From Methylosinus sp. Ce-a6 (GTDB lineage Bacteria; Pseudomonadota; Alphaproteobacteria; Rhizobiales; Beijerinckiaceae), in the NCBI RefSeq assembly GCF_009811655.1, contig NZ_BGJX01000005.1, positions 62,001 to 126,000 on the forward strand: 64,000 nucleotides of DNA. The letters run 5' to 3'. Positions 1-10,223 of this stretch are shown piece by piece. Numbering within the stretch: the stretch's first letter is position 1; every line of letters begins with the position of its first letter. The position numbers and the translations under genes are program-made. Under the pieces are notes generated by a model. The model was not told where the DNA came from. It worked only from the letters and a program-made list of their open reading frames with translations, and searched no databases.

Positions 1-38
1 ATCGAAAGCTGTTCGGGGAGAAGATGTCCTTGGGCTGA
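1..38 (+). CDS. Possible C-terminal end of a gene cut by the window edge
   Basis: In the third forward frame the first bases read RKLFGEKMSLG followed by TGA at 36-38. The bases that follow look intergenic, so this may be the end of a gene lying to the left. In related genomes a dGTPase gene (dgt) often precedes argS, but these eleven residues are too few to identify anything. Confidence 0.25.
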   Translation, partial: RKLFGEKMSLG

Positions 39-108
39 GGGCGGACCGCAACCGCCTTGACGGCGGCCCTTGCGCGCCCGACCTCCTGTTTCTGACCGGG
101 AGGCTCCC

Positions 109-330
109 ATGCTCGTCATCGAATTCGTCGGCGCCGCTCCAGAAGGAGCGAGCGCGCAGGTCATCGACCGGATGAAGACGGACATCAGCGACGTGCGCAA
201 GGCTATTGCGCACGCCAAGTCGCTGTTTTCGAATGTGATCGTTCAGCGCACCCATAAGCCGCTGCCGCATGGCTTCCGCATATTGGACAGCGACGGCAGG
301 GAGGTCGCGAGCTGGAGCATAGACGAGTGA
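109..330 (+). CDS. Small hypothetical protein, 73 aa
   Basis: I do not recognise this protein. The ATG at 109 is preceded by GGGAGG at 98-103, a good ribosome binding site; a longer reading from base 70 lacks one. The product is soluble, with no signal peptide or membrane segment. It starts MLVIEFVGAAPEG and ends with a compact stretch (GFRILDSDGREVASW) that looks like a strand pair. It stands alone, converging with the DUF1640 gene on the other strand, with 27 bp between the two stops. Confidence 0.55.
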   Translation: MLVIEFVGAAPEGASAQVIDRMKTDISDVRKAIAHAKSLFSNVIVQRTHKPLPHGFRILDSDGREVASWSIDE

Positions 331-357
331 TCGGCGATAAAACGCCAGGCCGGCGCT

Positions 358-621
358 TCAATTTCCAGGCGGAAGATAGCGGATCGCGGCGAGAATGACG
401 CCGACGGCGACAACCATGACCGAGCCGAACCATATCTGCAGGTCACGCTTGGCGATCTCTATGTCGGATCGAACCGAAGCAATATCCGTTTTCGTCGAGA
501 GTTCCTGACTCGTCGCCTCCGCGAAGGCCTCGGCCGCGGCCTTCGCCTGCGCATGAGTGAACCCGCCCGATTCGAGCTTCTCGACGAACTTCAGTGTGTC
601 GAACGGAACGGAATTGCTCAT
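358..621 (-). CDS. DUF1640 (CCDC90/MCUR1-like) coiled-coil membrane protein, 87 aa
   Basis: The first part (FDTLKFVEKLESGGFTHAQA, residues 7-26, then an Ala-rich helix) matches the head of the DUF1640 family, in which a short globular head is followed by a coiled coil and a C-terminal membrane anchor. Here the coiled coil is only about 35 residues (TKTDIASVRSDIEIAKRDLQ), and a hydrophobic segment at about residues 64-80 (WFGSVMVVAVGVILAAI) ends the protein. It is a short member of the family. The bacterial function is unknown; the eukaryotic relatives are mitochondrial membrane proteins. It is divergent from argS. Confidence 0.7.
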   Translation of the reverse strand: MSNSVPFDTLKFVEKLESGGFTHAQAKAAAEAFAEATSQELSTKTDIASVRSDIEIAKRDLQIWFGSVMVVAVGVILAAIRYLPPGN

Positions 622-741
622 TCGGTATCCCTGGCGGTCGAATAAATGTTAGAGAACGGTTCACGGTCAAGATAGCAGGAAACGCGTCGGGCCACGAGGG
701 CCGCTCGGCGCGACGAGGGGGCGTCAAAGGCAGGTCGCCGT

Positions 742-770
742 GGCGGAAATGCGAAAAGATGCGTTCCGCC
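742..770 (+). promoter_or_regulatory. Inverted repeat in the argS leader
   Basis: GGCGGAA at 742-748 is complementary to TTCCGCC at 764-770, with a 15-base loop. It ends 49 bases before the argS start. It could be a leader hairpin or an operator; nothing else in the 622-819 gap stands out, and argS itself has no clear Shine-Dalgarno sequence. Confidence 0.3.
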
Positions 771-819
771 CCCCATTCTGCTAAACCGCCGGCCGCAATC
801 GCTTCGGCCCGGACCTTCG

Positions 820-2598
820 ATGAACATTTTCTCCGCCTTCCACGCCGCCATCGCCGCCATCCTCGATTCCATCGCGGCCTCCGGCCGCCTGCCGGAGACG
901 CTGGATTATTCGCGCTTCGTCGTGGAGCCGCCCAAGGACGCCGCCCATGGCGATCTCGCCACCAATGCGGCCATGGTCTTCGCCAAGGAGGCCAAGGCCA
1001 ATTTCGCCAATCCGCGCCAGCTCGCGGTCGAGATCGCGGCGGCGCTGGCCGATCTTCCCGATGTGGCCGAGGCCGAGGTGGCGGGGCCGGGCTTCATCAA
1101 CATCCGCCTGAAACCGTCCGTCTATGCGGATGTCCTGCGCGCCGTGCTGAACGACTGCGAAGCCTATGGAAGGCCGCAGGGCAGGGGGGCGCTCGCGGGC
1201 AGGATCAATGTCGAATATGTCTCGGCCAATCCGACCGGGCCCATGCATGTCGGCCATGGCCGTGGCGCGGTCTTCGGCGACGCGCTCGCCAATCTGCTGG
1301 CCTTCGCGGGCGCCGAGGTCACGCGTGAATATTACATCAATGACGCCGGCGCGCAGGTCGATGTTCTCGCCCGCTCGGCCTTCCTGCGCTATCGCGAGGC
1401 GCTCGGCGAGACGATCGCCATTCCAGAGGGCCTCTATCCGGGCGACTATCTGAAGGCCGCCGGCGAAGCCATCGCGAAACAATACGGCCGCGGCCTTTTG
1501 GACAAGAGCGAGAGCGAATGGCTGGAGCCGGTCAAGCGCGCCGCCATCGACGCCATGATGGCGATGATCCGCGACGATCTCGCCGCGCTCGACATCGCCC
1601 ATGAGGTGTTCTTCTCCGAGCGCACGCTGCATGAGAAGATCAACGGCCTCTCGCAGATCGACAAGGAGATCAACGAGCTGCGCGCGCGCGGCCTCGTCTA
1701 TGACGGCCGCCTGCCGCCGCCCAAGGGGCAATTGCCGGATGATTGGGAGGATCGCGAGCAGACCTTGTTCCGCTCCACCGATTTCGGCGACGACGTCGAC
1801 CGGCCGCTGAAGAAATCCGACGGCTCCAATACCTACTTTGCCGCCGATATCGCCTATCACAAATCGAAGATCGACCGCGGCTACACGACCTTGGTCGATA
1901 TCTGGGGAGCCGATCACGGCGGCTATGTGAAGCGCATGTCCGCGGCCGTCGCCGCGCTCTCCGACAATAAGGTCGCGCTCGATGTGAAGCTCTGCCAGCT
2001 CGTCAAGCTGATGCGGGGTGGCGAGCCGGTGAAAATGTCGAAGCGCGCCGGCGATTTTGTCACTCTGCGCGAAGTGGTCGACGAGGTCGGCGTCGACGCG
2101 GTGCGTTTCATGATGCTCTATCGCAAGAATGACGCGCCGCTCGAATTCGATCTCGCCAAGGTCATCGAGCAGTCGAAGGACAACGCCGTCTTCTATGTGC
2201 AATACGCCCATGCGCGGGCGAAATCGGCGGTGCGGCAGGCGCTCGCCGCCTTTCCGGATCTCGATCTGACGCCGCAAGCGCTCGCCGGCGCGCCGCTCGA
2301 GCTCTTGCAGGACGAAGGCGAGATCGCGCTCGCCAAGGCCATCGCCCAATATCCGCGGCTCATCGAATCGGCGGCGGCGGCGCATGAGCCGCATCGAATC
2401 GCCTTCTATCTCTACGACCTCGCCAGCGTCTTCCACTCCCATTGGAACAAAGGCAAAGATCGGCCACAATTACGCTTTGTTAATTCCGATGATAGAAATT
2501 CGACCTCGGCGCGAATGGCGTTGGTCGTATCTTTGACTTGCGTCCTGGCGTCGGGTTCGAGACTCCTCGGCGTGAGCGCCCCCGACGAGATGCGGTGA
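820..2598 (+). CDS. argS: Arginyl-tRNA synthetase
   Basis: Class I synthetase that charges tRNA-Arg in the cytoplasm. The N-terminal Add-1 domain fills about residues 1-90. The HIGH signature appears as HVGH at 143-146 within [13 protein letters not shown], followed by the arginine-binding stretch [11 protein letters not shown]. The KMSKS motif is KMSK at 405-408 in [12 protein letters not shown]. The C-terminal DALR anticodon-binding domain ends with a short SAPDEMR tail. The length of 592 aa is usual. The gene begins the argS-SPOR-nagZ-scpAB-tatABC series typical of Rhizobiales. An open frame of 562 codons on the opposite strand is a GC-bias shadow. Confidence 0.97.
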   Translation: MNIFSAFHAAIAAILDSIAASGRLPETLDYSRFVVEPPKDAAHGDLATNAAMVFAKEAKANFANPRQLAVEIAAALADLPDVAEAEVAGPGFINIRLKPSVYADVLRAVLNDCEAYGRPQGRGALAGRINVEYVSANPTGPMHVGHGRGAVFGDALANLLAFAGAEVTREYYINDAGAQVDVLARSAFLRYREALGETIAIPEGLYPGDYLKAAGEAIAKQYGRGLLDKSESEWLEPVKRAAIDAMMAMIRDDLAALDIAHEVFFSERTLHEKINGLSQIDKEINELRARGLVYDGRLPPPKGQLPDDWEDREQTLFRSTDFGDDVDRPLKKSDGSNTYFAADIAYHKSKIDRGYTTLVDIWGADHGGYVKRMSAAVAALSDNKVALDVKLCQLVKLMRGGEPVKMSKRAGDFVTLREVVDEVGVDAVRFMMLYRKNDAPLEFDLAKVIEQSKDNAVFYVQYAHARAKSAVRQALAAFPDLDLTPQALAGAPLELLQDEGEIALAKAIAQYPRLIESAAAAHEPHRIAFYLYDLASVFHSHWNKGKDRPQLRFVNSDDRNSTSARMALVVSLTCVLASGSRLLGVSAPDEMR

Positions 2599-2683
2599 TC
2601 GCGGCCGGCGCCTATGCGCGGCGCGCGCTCGCATTCGGGAACGACGAGCAGCGTCCGTCGGGTAGTGAGCAGGAAGGTGCATC

Positions 2684-4051
2684 ATGCGCGAGGCGACGGC
2701 CCGAGGGCCTTCCATCGACATCAGCGAGTTCGAGCGACGCCTGCGCGGCGGCGAGCAGGAGGAGACGCCTGCCAAGAACAATTCGGCGAAGAGCGATCCG
2801 CTGGCCGAGCTGGCGCGGCTGCTGCACGGCGACGAGGCTGCGGCGGCGGCCGACCCTTATGGGAAAGTTTTCGCCGAACCGCAGAGCCGGGAGTCGTCCG
2901 TGGGGCATAGAGACAAAGACGTCTTCGACACGGCCGAGCTGCGCGGGGCGCTGCCGCCGGCGTCGCCGGCCGCGCAGCGGCAATCGCAGGCGGACGATTA
3001 TTACGCCGTGCGCGCGCCCGAGACGGATTGGGCGCATCATGAGCATCAGGACTATCTCGATTATGGAGTCGAGATGGACGAGGCCTATGACGAGCCGCCC
3101 GCGCGCAAGGGCTTTTTCGCCTCGCTGCGCGATCGGCTGCGGCCATGGCACGCCGTCGTCGCTCTGGCTTCCATCGGCGCGGTGAGCGTCGGCCTGGCCC
3201 TGGGCCATCGCGGCGGCGTCGTCGCGCCGCGTGAGCTCGCCACCATCAAGGCGCCGGAGGGGCCGGCCAAGGTGCAGCCTTCCACGATCGCCGAGGCGAC
3301 GGCTCCCCAGCGCGGCGCCGCCGTGCTCGACCGCAATCAGAACGCGCCGGTCAAGAAGGTCGTCTCCAAGCAGGAGCAGCCGGTCGATCCGGCGGCGGCC
3401 ATGCGCGTCGTCAAGCTCGGCGACGGGCCGGTGGACGCGCCGCACGAGCCGGCTCCGGCGGCGGCCAATAATCCCTACGGTTCGGAGCCGCGGCGGGTGA
3501 AGACCGTGTCGGTGCGGCCGGATGGCACCGTCATCGACAATGACGCGCCGACGCCGGCGATCGCCCGTCCCGCGCCGGCCAATGTCGCGCCCCCGGCGCG
3601 GCCGCTGTCGCTCGCCGCCAAGCCGGGCGCGGTCGACCCCGACGCCGAGCCTCCGACTGTGACGCCCAAGAGCCCGGCCAAGGCCGTGACGACGCCCAAA
3701 CCCGCCCAGCCGCCACGCCCCGCGCCGGCTGCCGCCCCGACGGCGGCCGCTCCCGAGCAGACAGCGGCGATCGAGCCCGCCGCGCAGGAGGCCGTTCCGG
3801 CCGGCAATGGCGGTTTCGCGGTGCAGTTCGGCGCCGCCGGCTCGGAGGACGAGGCGCGCCGGCTGATTCAGACGGTGAACTCGAAATATGGTTCGCAGCT
3901 CGGCGGCCGGCGGCTCGGCTTCCGCCTCGCCAAGGTCGGCGAGAAATCCGTCTATCGCGTGCGCGCGGCCGGCATGAGCCGCGAGGCGGCGGTCGGCGTC
4001 TGCGAGAAGGTCAAGGCGTCCGGCGGCTCCTGCTTCGTCGCCGCCAATTGA
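2684..4051 (+). CDS. SPOR domain membrane protein, 455 aa
   Basis: This is a single-pass inner-membrane protein with a C-terminal SPOR domain, which binds denuded glycan strands at the division septum. The N-terminal ~150 residues are charged and presumably cytoplasmic. A transmembrane segment follows at about 153-170 (HAVVALASIGAVSVGLALG), then a long Pro/Ala-rich periplasmic linker to about 370. The SPOR domain covers the last ~75 residues (GFAVQFGAAGSEDEARRLI to the end). The ATG at 2684 has AGGAAGG about seven bases upstream. It sits between argS and nagZ, 13 bp before nagZ, so it is probably co-transcribed with the cell-wall recycling enzyme. Confidence 0.9.
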   Translation: MREATARGPSIDISEFERRLRGGEQEETPAKNNSAKSDPLAELARLLHGDEAAAAADPYGKVFAEPQSRESSVGHRDKDVFDTAELRGALPPASPAAQRQSQADDYYAVRAPETDWAHHEHQDYLDYGVEMDEAYDEPPARKGFFASLRDRLRPWHAVVALASIGAVSVGLALGHRGGVVAPRELATIKAPEGPAKVQPSTIAEATAPQRGAAVLDRNQNAPVKKVVSKQEQPVDPAAAMRVVKLGDGPVDAPHEPAPAAANNPYGSEPRRVKTVSVRPDGTVIDNDAPTPAIARPAPANVAPPARPLSLAAKPGAVDPDAEPPTVTPKSPAKAVTTPKPAQPPRPAPAAAPTAAAPEQTAAIEPAAQEAVPAGNGGFAVQFGAAGSEDEARRLIQTVNSKYGSQLGGRRLGFRLAKVGEKSVYRVRAAGMSREAAVGVCEKVKASGGSCFVAAN

Positions 4052-4064
4052 GGATCGGCGCAGC

Positions 4065-5072
4065 GTGACAGGAGCCTTCATCTGCGGCTGCTCGGGCCTC
4101 GCCCTCACGGCGGAGGAGAAATCCTTCCTGCGCGAGGCGCGGCCCTGGGGCGCGATCCTGTTCAAGCGCAATGTCGCCTCGCGCGAGCAGCTCGTCGTCC
4201 TCGCCGCGGAAATCCGCGAGGCGCTCGGCGATGACGCCCCCATCCTCGTCGATCAGGAGGGCGGGCGCGTCCAGCGGCTCGGCCCGCCGGTCTGGCGCGC
4301 CTATCCGGCCGCCGCCGCCTTCGAGAAGCTGCGCCTTCTCCCCGAGGAAACCGCCCGTCTGGCGCGTCTCGGCGCCCGGCTCATCGCTCATGATCTGCGC
4401 GAGGTCGGCATTACCGTCGACTGCCTGCCGGTTCTCGACGTTCCGGTCGAAGGCTCGCACAATGTCATCGGCGACCGCGCCTATAGCCGCGACCCGGCCG
4501 AAATCGCCCGCCTCGGCCGGGCGGCGGCGGAGGGCCTCATGGACGGCGGCGTGCTGCCGGTCATCAAACATATTCCCGGCCATGGCCGGGCGCGGGCGGA
4601 CAGCCACCTCGAGCTTCCGATCGTCGACGCGCCGCGCGCGGCGCTGGAGGCGCAGGATTTCATTCCCTTCCGCGCCGACGCCGATCTGCCGCTCGGCATG
4701 ACCGCCCATGTCGTCTATACGGCGATCGATCCCGAGCGGCCGGGAACGCTGTCCAGAGCCGTGATCGACGGAATCGTGCGCGGCGTCATCGGCTTCGACG
4801 GCCTGCTGATGACCGACGATATCTCCATGAAGGCGCTTTCGGGGAGTTTGCGGGAGCGCAGCGAGGCGGCCATCGCCGCCGGCTGCGACCTGGCGCTCCA
4901 CTGCAACGGCGATCTCGCCGAGGCCCGCGCGGTCGCCGAAGGGGCGGGGGCTCTCGCCGGCAGGGCCGGGGAGCGCGCCCGCGCCGCGCTCGCGCGAATC
5001 GTCCAGCCGAAGGATTTCGATCCTGTGGACGGCGCCCGGCGGCTCGACGCGGCTCTTGCGGCCGGCGTCTGA
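4065..5072 (+). CDS. nagZ: Beta-N-acetylhexosaminidase (GH3)
   Basis: This is a family 3 glycoside hydrolase that removes GlcNAc from anhydromuropeptides during cell-wall recycling in the cytoplasm. The signature KHIPGHGRA lies at about residues 168-176, containing the catalytic Asp/His dyad region, and the conserved substrate-binding LVDQEGGRVQRL is at about 60-71. A second hallmark, GLLMTDDISMKAL, is at about 246-258 and holds the nucleophile Asp. It starts with GTG and is 335 aa, the usual length. There is no signal peptide, as expected. Confidence 0.95.
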   Translation: MTGAFICGCSGLALTAEEKSFLREARPWGAILFKRNVASREQLVVLAAEIREALGDDAPILVDQEGGRVQRLGPPVWRAYPAAAAFEKLRLLPEETARLARLGARLIAHDLREVGITVDCLPVLDVPVEGSHNVIGDRAYSRDPAEIARLGRAAAEGLMDGGVLPVIKHIPGHGRARADSHLELPIVDAPRAALEAQDFIPFRADADLPLGMTAHVVYTAIDPERPGTLSRAVIDGIVRGVIGFDGLLMTDDISMKALSGSLRERSEAAIAAGCDLALHCNGDLAEARAVAEGAGALAGRAGERARAALARIVQPKDFDPVDGARRLDAALAAGV

Positions 5073-5134
5073 TCGGCCCAATCTCTCCTCACCCCCGCGG
5101 GGCGTGGAGGCGTGAGAGGACGCCGTGAGGCGAG

Positions 5135-5965
5135 ATGGCGCAGGATTTGGCTTTCGACATCGCCGGCGAACATGAGCGCGCCGAGGCGGAGCCCGCCTTT
5201 CTCGTCGATGTGGACGGTTTCGAGGGCCCGCTCGACCTGCTGCTGGAGCTCGCTCGCCGCCAGAAGGTCGATCTGGCGCGTATTTCCATTCTGGCGCTGG
5301 CCGAGCAATATCTCGCTTTCGTCGAGGAGGCGCGGCGCGTTCGCCTCGAGCTCGCCGCCGATTATCTGGTGATGGCCGCCTGGCTCGCCTATCTGAAGTC
5401 GCGCCTGCTGCTGCCGGAGCAGCCCAAGACCGGCGAGGAGCCGTCCGCCGCCGATCTCGCCGCCGCTCTGGCCGAGCGTCTGCGCCGGCTCGAGGCGATC
5501 CGCGCCGCCTCCGACAGGCTGCAGGAGCGGGCGCGGCTCGGCCGCGACATGTTCCTGCGCGGCGGTCCCGAGGGCGTCGAGACGACGACGGCCGCGACCT
5601 ATACGGCGAGCCTCTATGATCTGCTTTCGGCCTACGCCCGCCAGCGGCAGAAGCAGGCGGCGTCCAGAGTGACTTTGCGCCAGCGCAATGTCTGGTCGCT
5701 GGCGGAGGCGCGCGAGGCCTTGGAGCGGCTCGCCGGAATCGCCGCCCAATGGACCGCGCTCGACGATTATCTCCTGGCTTTTTGTGTGGATATTCAAACG
5801 GCGCGCACCGTCCGCGCCTCGTCTTTCTCGGCCTCGCTCGAAATGGTGAGGGAAGGGCGTTTCGACATTCGGCAGGACCGCGCCTTCGCGCCGATCTGGC
5901 TGCGGCGGCGCGAGGGGCGAGAGCAATTGGACCGCGAGCCTTCAGGCTCGCCGGGCGAAAGCTGA
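5135..5965 (+). CDS. scpA: Segregation and condensation protein A
   Basis: This is the kleisin subunit of the Smc-ScpAB condensin. The N-terminal Smc-head binding part is clear (FLVDVDGFEGPLDLLLELAR, about residues 22-41), as is the helical ADYLVMAAWLAYLKSRLLLP stretch. It is 276 aa long. GAGG stands five bases before the ATG. The last residues (LDREPSGSPGES) are encoded by a palindromic repeat that straddles the stop codon, so the extreme C-terminus appears to derive from repeat insertion and is unlikely to matter for function. scpB follows. Confidence 0.93.
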   Translation: MAQDLAFDIAGEHERAEAEPAFLVDVDGFEGPLDLLLELARRQKVDLARISILALAEQYLAFVEEARRVRLELAADYLVMAAWLAYLKSRLLLPEQPKTGEEPSAADLAAALAERLRRLEAIRAASDRLQERARLGRDMFLRGGPEGVETTTAATYTASLYDLLSAYARQRQKQAASRVTLRQRNVWSLAEAREALERLAGIAAQWTALDDYLLAFCVDIQTARTVRASSFSASLEMVREGRFDIRQDRAFAPIWLRRREGREQLDREPSGSPGES

Positions 5966-5995
5966 AAGCGAGGCGAGCCCGAAGGCTCGCGGACC
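5929..5995 (+). repeat. REP-like nested palindrome at the scpA/scpB junction
   Basis: Two 23-base arms at 5929-5951 and 5973-5995 are inverted copies of one another with two mismatches. Each arm is itself a palindrome built on GCGAGCC...GGCTCGC. The left arm supplies the last sense codons of scpA and the right arm lies just before the scpB ribosome binding site. The shape is that of a bacterial interspersed mosaic element. Confidence 0.75.
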
Positions 5996-6015
5996 GTAGG
6001 GCAAGGAGGGATCAT

Positions 6016-6756
6016 TTGGCGCAGGCCTTGCGACCCATCGAACTATTCGACGACGAGGCGGCGCTCGCCCGCGAGGAGGCGGCGCTGCGCGAGGCGGCTC
6101 GCGTCGCCGAGGCGCTGCTCTTTGCGGCGGCCGAGCCGCTGGAAGAGAGCGAAATCGCCCGCCGGCTGCCCGACGGAACCAATGTCGCGGCCGTGCTGGC
6201 CCGGCTGAAGGACGATTACGCCGGCCGCGGCGTGCATCTGACGCGCGCCGGCCGCAAATGGTTCTTCCGCACGGCGGCCGATCTCGGCTGGGTGCTGGCC
6301 CGCGAGCAGGTGGAGCAGAAGAAGCTCTCCCGCGCGGCGCTGGAGACGCTCGCCATCGTCGCCTATCACCAGCCCGTCACCCGCGCGGAGATCGAGGAGA
6401 TCAGGGGCGTCGCCGTCGCCAAGGGCACGCTGGACGTGCTGCTGGAGACGGGCTGGATACGCCTGCGCGGGCGCCGCCGCGCCCCGGGCCGGCCGCTCAC
6501 CTATGGCACGACCGACAGTTTCCTCATGCAATTCGGCCTCGAGCAGATCGGCGATCTGCCGGGCCTCGAGGAGCTGAAGGGCGCGGGCCTCTTCGACGGC
6601 CGCCTGCCCAAGGGCTTCGACGTGCCGCAGCCGACCGACGACGCGACGCTCAAGGAGGACGAGGATCCTCTGGACGGCGACGCCGAGGCGGCGCTCGATC
6701 TGGATTTTCTGGAGGCGCCCGAGGCGCCGGAGGAGCCCGACGCGCCGGAGGAATAA
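6016..6756 (+). CDS. scpB: Segregation and condensation protein B
   Basis: This is the winged-helix partner of ScpA in the Smc condensin complex. I place the start at TTG 6016 because AAGGAGG lies six bases upstream at 6003-6009; the frame is open further left, but there it runs inside scpA. Two winged helices are visible: [20 protein letters not shown] near residues 34-53, and [20 protein letters not shown] with the family signature [20 protein letters not shown] near 151-170. The acidic tail of about 40 residues is typical. The length is 246 aa. Confidence 0.93.
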   Translation: MAQALRPIELFDDEAALAREEAALREAARVAEALLFAAAEPLEESEIARRLPDGTNVAAVLARLKDDYAGRGVHLTRAGRKWFFRTAADLGWVLAREQVEQKKLSRAALETLAIVAYHQPVTRAEIEEIRGVAVAKGTLDVLLETGWIRLRGRRRAPGRPLTYGTTDSFLMQFGLEQIGDLPGLEELKGAGLFDGRLPKGFDVPQPTDDATLKEDEDPLDGDAEAALDLDFLEAPEAPEEPDAPEE

Positions 6757-6780
6757 GGCTGAGGCGCCGACCGCTTCCTT

Positions 6781-6808
6781 CTCCCCGCCTGCGACCGCCG
6801 GCGGGGAG
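6781..6808 (+). promoter_or_regulatory. Hairpin between scpB and tatA
   Basis: CTCCCCGCC at 6781-6789 pairs perfectly with GGCGGGGAG at 6800-6808. It begins 24 bases after the scpB stop. No T-run follows, so it may be a weak terminator, an mRNA-stabilising hairpin, or a short relative of the CCTTCTCCC repeat family found around serS. Confidence 0.45.
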
Positions 6809-6947
6809 GGCGAAATCCTATCGGCGCACTGGGAGAATTCGACGCGGGGCCCGCGATCCGCCTTGTTTTTGCGCGTCCGGCGTCCTAGGTTCCGGACAGT
6901 TTCGGCCGGCCGCGCCGGCCCACGAAAGACGAGTGGAGGTTCGCGCC

Positions 6948-7202
6948 ATGGGCGGTCTGTCGATCTGGCATTGGATTATCGTCGGCGCGGTGGCTTTCAT
7001 CCTGTTCGGCGGACGATTCAAGATTTCCGATGTCATGGGCGACGTCGCCAAGGGCATCAAGGCCTTCAAGAAAGGCCTCGCCGAGGACGACAGCGAGGCC
7101 AAGGCCGAGGAGCCGGCGAAGACGCTCGAGCATCAGCCGGTCGCGAGCCAGTCTCACGATCTTCATCACGCCGACAAGCCGGTCGACGCGAAAAAGGCCT
7201 GA
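6948..7202 (+). CDS. tatA: Sec-independent protein translocase TatA
   Basis: This is the pore-forming subunit of the twin-arginine export system. The N-terminal transmembrane helix ([20 protein letters not shown]) is followed by the [20 protein letters not shown] hinge and amphipathic helix and a charged tail ending in DKPVDAKKA. It is 84 aa. The ATG at 6948 is chosen because GGAGG lies nine bases upstream and the protein then starts as the family does; the same frame is open for a further 690 bases to the left. Confidence 0.95.
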   Translation: MGGLSIWHWIIVGAVAFILFGGRFKISDVMGDVAKGIKAFKKGLAEDDSEAKAEEPAKTLEHQPVASQSHDLHHADKPVDAKKA

Positions 7203-7247
7203 CGCCCAACCTTCACCTTCTGCCGCAGGCAGGCTCTCGAGAAGACC

Positions 7248-7682
7248 ATGTTCGATCTCGATCCCGGAAAGCTGATCGTCATCGGCATAGTCGCGCTCAT
7301 CGCGATTCCCTCCAAGGATCTGCCGCGCGTGCTGCGGCAGATCGGCCAAATGACCGGCCGTATGCGGCGCATGGCGGCCGAGTTCCAAGGCCAGTTCATG
7401 GATGCGATGCGCGAGGCCGAGCTCGCCGATCTCAATAAGAATTTGAAGAGCGAGGTCGATTCGGCCTTCTCCGGCGTCGGCCGCGACGTCGCCTTCGATC
7501 CGCTCAAAGAGGCGCGCGAGCAGATCGTCGGCGCGATCGAGGGCCCGCCCGCCGCGCCGCCGGCCGGCGCGCATGAGAGCAAGATCGAGCTTCCGAGCGA
7601 GACGGAGCAGGGGACGGCCGCAGAATCCGCGCCTGCGCCGGCGAGCGCGGCCGGGACGCCCTCGGAGAGTCAGGCGCGATGA
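7248..7682 (+). CDS. tatB: Sec-independent protein translocase TatB
   Basis: This TatA-like subunit forms the substrate receptor with TatC. It starts [20 protein letters not shown], with the acidic residue after the start and the Pro-Ser/Lys hinge ([15 protein letters not shown]) expected of TatB. A long amphipathic helix is followed by a Pro/Ala/Glu-rich tail. The length is 144 aa. Its stop overlaps the tatC start by four bases (ATGA). Confidence 0.94.
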   Translation: MFDLDPGKLIVIGIVALIAIPSKDLPRVLRQIGQMTGRMRRMAAEFQGQFMDAMREAELADLNKNLKSEVDSAFSGVGRDVAFDPLKEAREQIVGAIEGPPAAPPAGAHESKIELPSETEQGTAAESAPAPASAAGTPSESQAR

Positions 7683-8458
7683 CCGACGCCGACATCGACG
7701 CCACCAAGGCGCCGCTCATCGAGCATCTGATGGAGCTGCGCGAGCGGCTCATTCGCGCGCTGCTGGCGTTCTTGGGGGCCTTCGTCCTCTCCTTCTTCTT
7801 CGCCAAGGATATCTATAATCTCCTGGTCGTGCCCTATACGATCGCGGCGGGGCCGGAGGCCAAGCTCATCTATACGGCGCCGCAGGAATATTTCTTCACC
7901 CAGATCAAAGTGGCGATGTTCATGGCGGCCTTCGTCTCCTGTCCGATCGTCATCGGGCAGATCTACGCCTTCGTCGCGCCGGGCCTCTATCGCCACGAGC
8001 GCGCGGCGTTCCGGCCCTATCTCATTGCGACGCCGGTCTTCTTCGCGTTCGGCGCGATCGTGGTCTATTTTCTGGTGATGCCCAATCTGCTGCATTTCTT
8101 CATCTCCATGCAGCAGGCCAATGAGCCGGGGAAAGCGCAGATCGAGCTTTTGCCGCGCGTGTCGGAATATCTCTCGCTCATCATGACTTTGGTGCTCGCC
8201 TTCGGCGTCGTCTTCCAGCTGCCGGTGGCGCTGACGCTGCTCGGACAGATCGGCGTCGTCTCATCGAAATTTCTGGCCGAGAAGCGCCGTTATGCGATCG
8301 TGCTCGTCTTCATCGTGGCGGCGATACTGACGCCGCCCGACGTGTTCAGCCAGCTCGCGCTCGCCGTGCCGGGGCTGCTGCTCTACGAGGCGTCGATCAT
8401 TTCCGTGCGCTGGATCGAGAAGAAGCGGGAACACGAGCAGTCGACGACGACGGCTTGA
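7679..8458 (+). CDS. tatC: Sec-independent protein translocase TatC
   Basis: This is the six-helix core of the Tat translocon that binds the twin-arginine signal. The N-terminal [18 protein letters not shown] motif (about residues 14-31) is the TatC hallmark, and the periplasmic loop contains [15 protein letters not shown]. The last helix ends [16 protein letters not shown]. The length of 259 aa is usual. The start overlaps tatB by four bases, indicating coupled translation. Confidence 0.95.
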   Translation: MTDADIDATKAPLIEHLMELRERLIRALLAFLGAFVLSFFFAKDIYNLLVVPYTIAAGPEAKLIYTAPQEYFFTQIKVAMFMAAFVSCPIVIGQIYAFVAPGLYRHERAAFRPYLIATPVFFAFGAIVVYFLVMPNLLHFFISMQQANEPGKAQIELLPRVSEYLSLIMTLVLAFGVVFQLPVALTLLGQIGVVSSKFLAEKRRYAIVLVFIVAAILTPPDVFSQLALAVPGLLLYEASIISVRWIEKKREHEQSTTTA

Positions 8459-8485
8459 CCGCTTCTCGCGCCTGCGGGAGAAGGA

Positions 8486-8628
8486 CCCTCATCCGACCCC
8501 GCTTCGCGGGGCCACCTTCTCCCGCAGGCGGGAGAAGGGAGCGGCCGACGTTTCGCGTAAACGTGGTGAGCGAATCCTTCTCCCACTCGTGGGAGAAGGT
8601 GGCCCGGCGAAGCCGGGTCGGATGAGGG
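8486..8628 (+). repeat. Inverted pair of CCTTCTCCC/CCTCATCCGACC repeats before serS
   Basis: A unit at 8486-8540 reads CCCTCATCCGACCC, a short hairpin, GGCCACCTTCTCCC, a short hairpin, then GGGAGAAGGG. An inverted copy stands at 8576-8628. Each unit contains two small stem-loops, and the two units together can form one long hairpin. The same unit recurs on the far side of serS. Confidence 0.8.
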
Positions 8629-8648
8629 CGCGCACGAGCGGCGGATAG

Positions 8649-9980
<1,332 letters not shown>

Positions 9981-10006
9981 CCCTTACCGCAATCTACGTG
10001 CGCGCT

Positions 10007-10195
10007 TCCTTCTCCCGCCCGCGGGAGAAGGTGGCCCCGCGAAGCGGGGTCGGATGAGGGCGTTCGTGTTCTTTGTGTCTTCGTGGTGAGTTCAACCACA
10101 AAGACACAAAGGACACGAAGAGGACGCGAGCTCGACGAGCCCTCATCCGACCCTCGCTGACGCGAGGGCCACCTTCTCCCACGAGTGGGAGAAGG
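10007..10195 (+). repeat. Composite inverted repeat between serS and surE
   Basis: A repeat unit at 10007-10059 and its inverted copy at 10140-10195 belong to the family seen before serS. Between them lies a second palindrome in which TTTGTGTCTTCGTGGT (about 10073-10088) is nearly complementary to ACCACAAAGACACAAA (about 10096-10111). The whole 189 bases can fold as one long structure of nested hairpins, filling nearly all of the gap between serS and surE. Confidence 0.8.
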
Positions 10196-10223
10196 AGCGC
10201 CAACGATCAGCCTTTGTGAGACG

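Noticed and set aside
781..2469. A 562-codon open frame opposite argS
   Set aside because: Same cause; argS has all its motifs on the plus strand.
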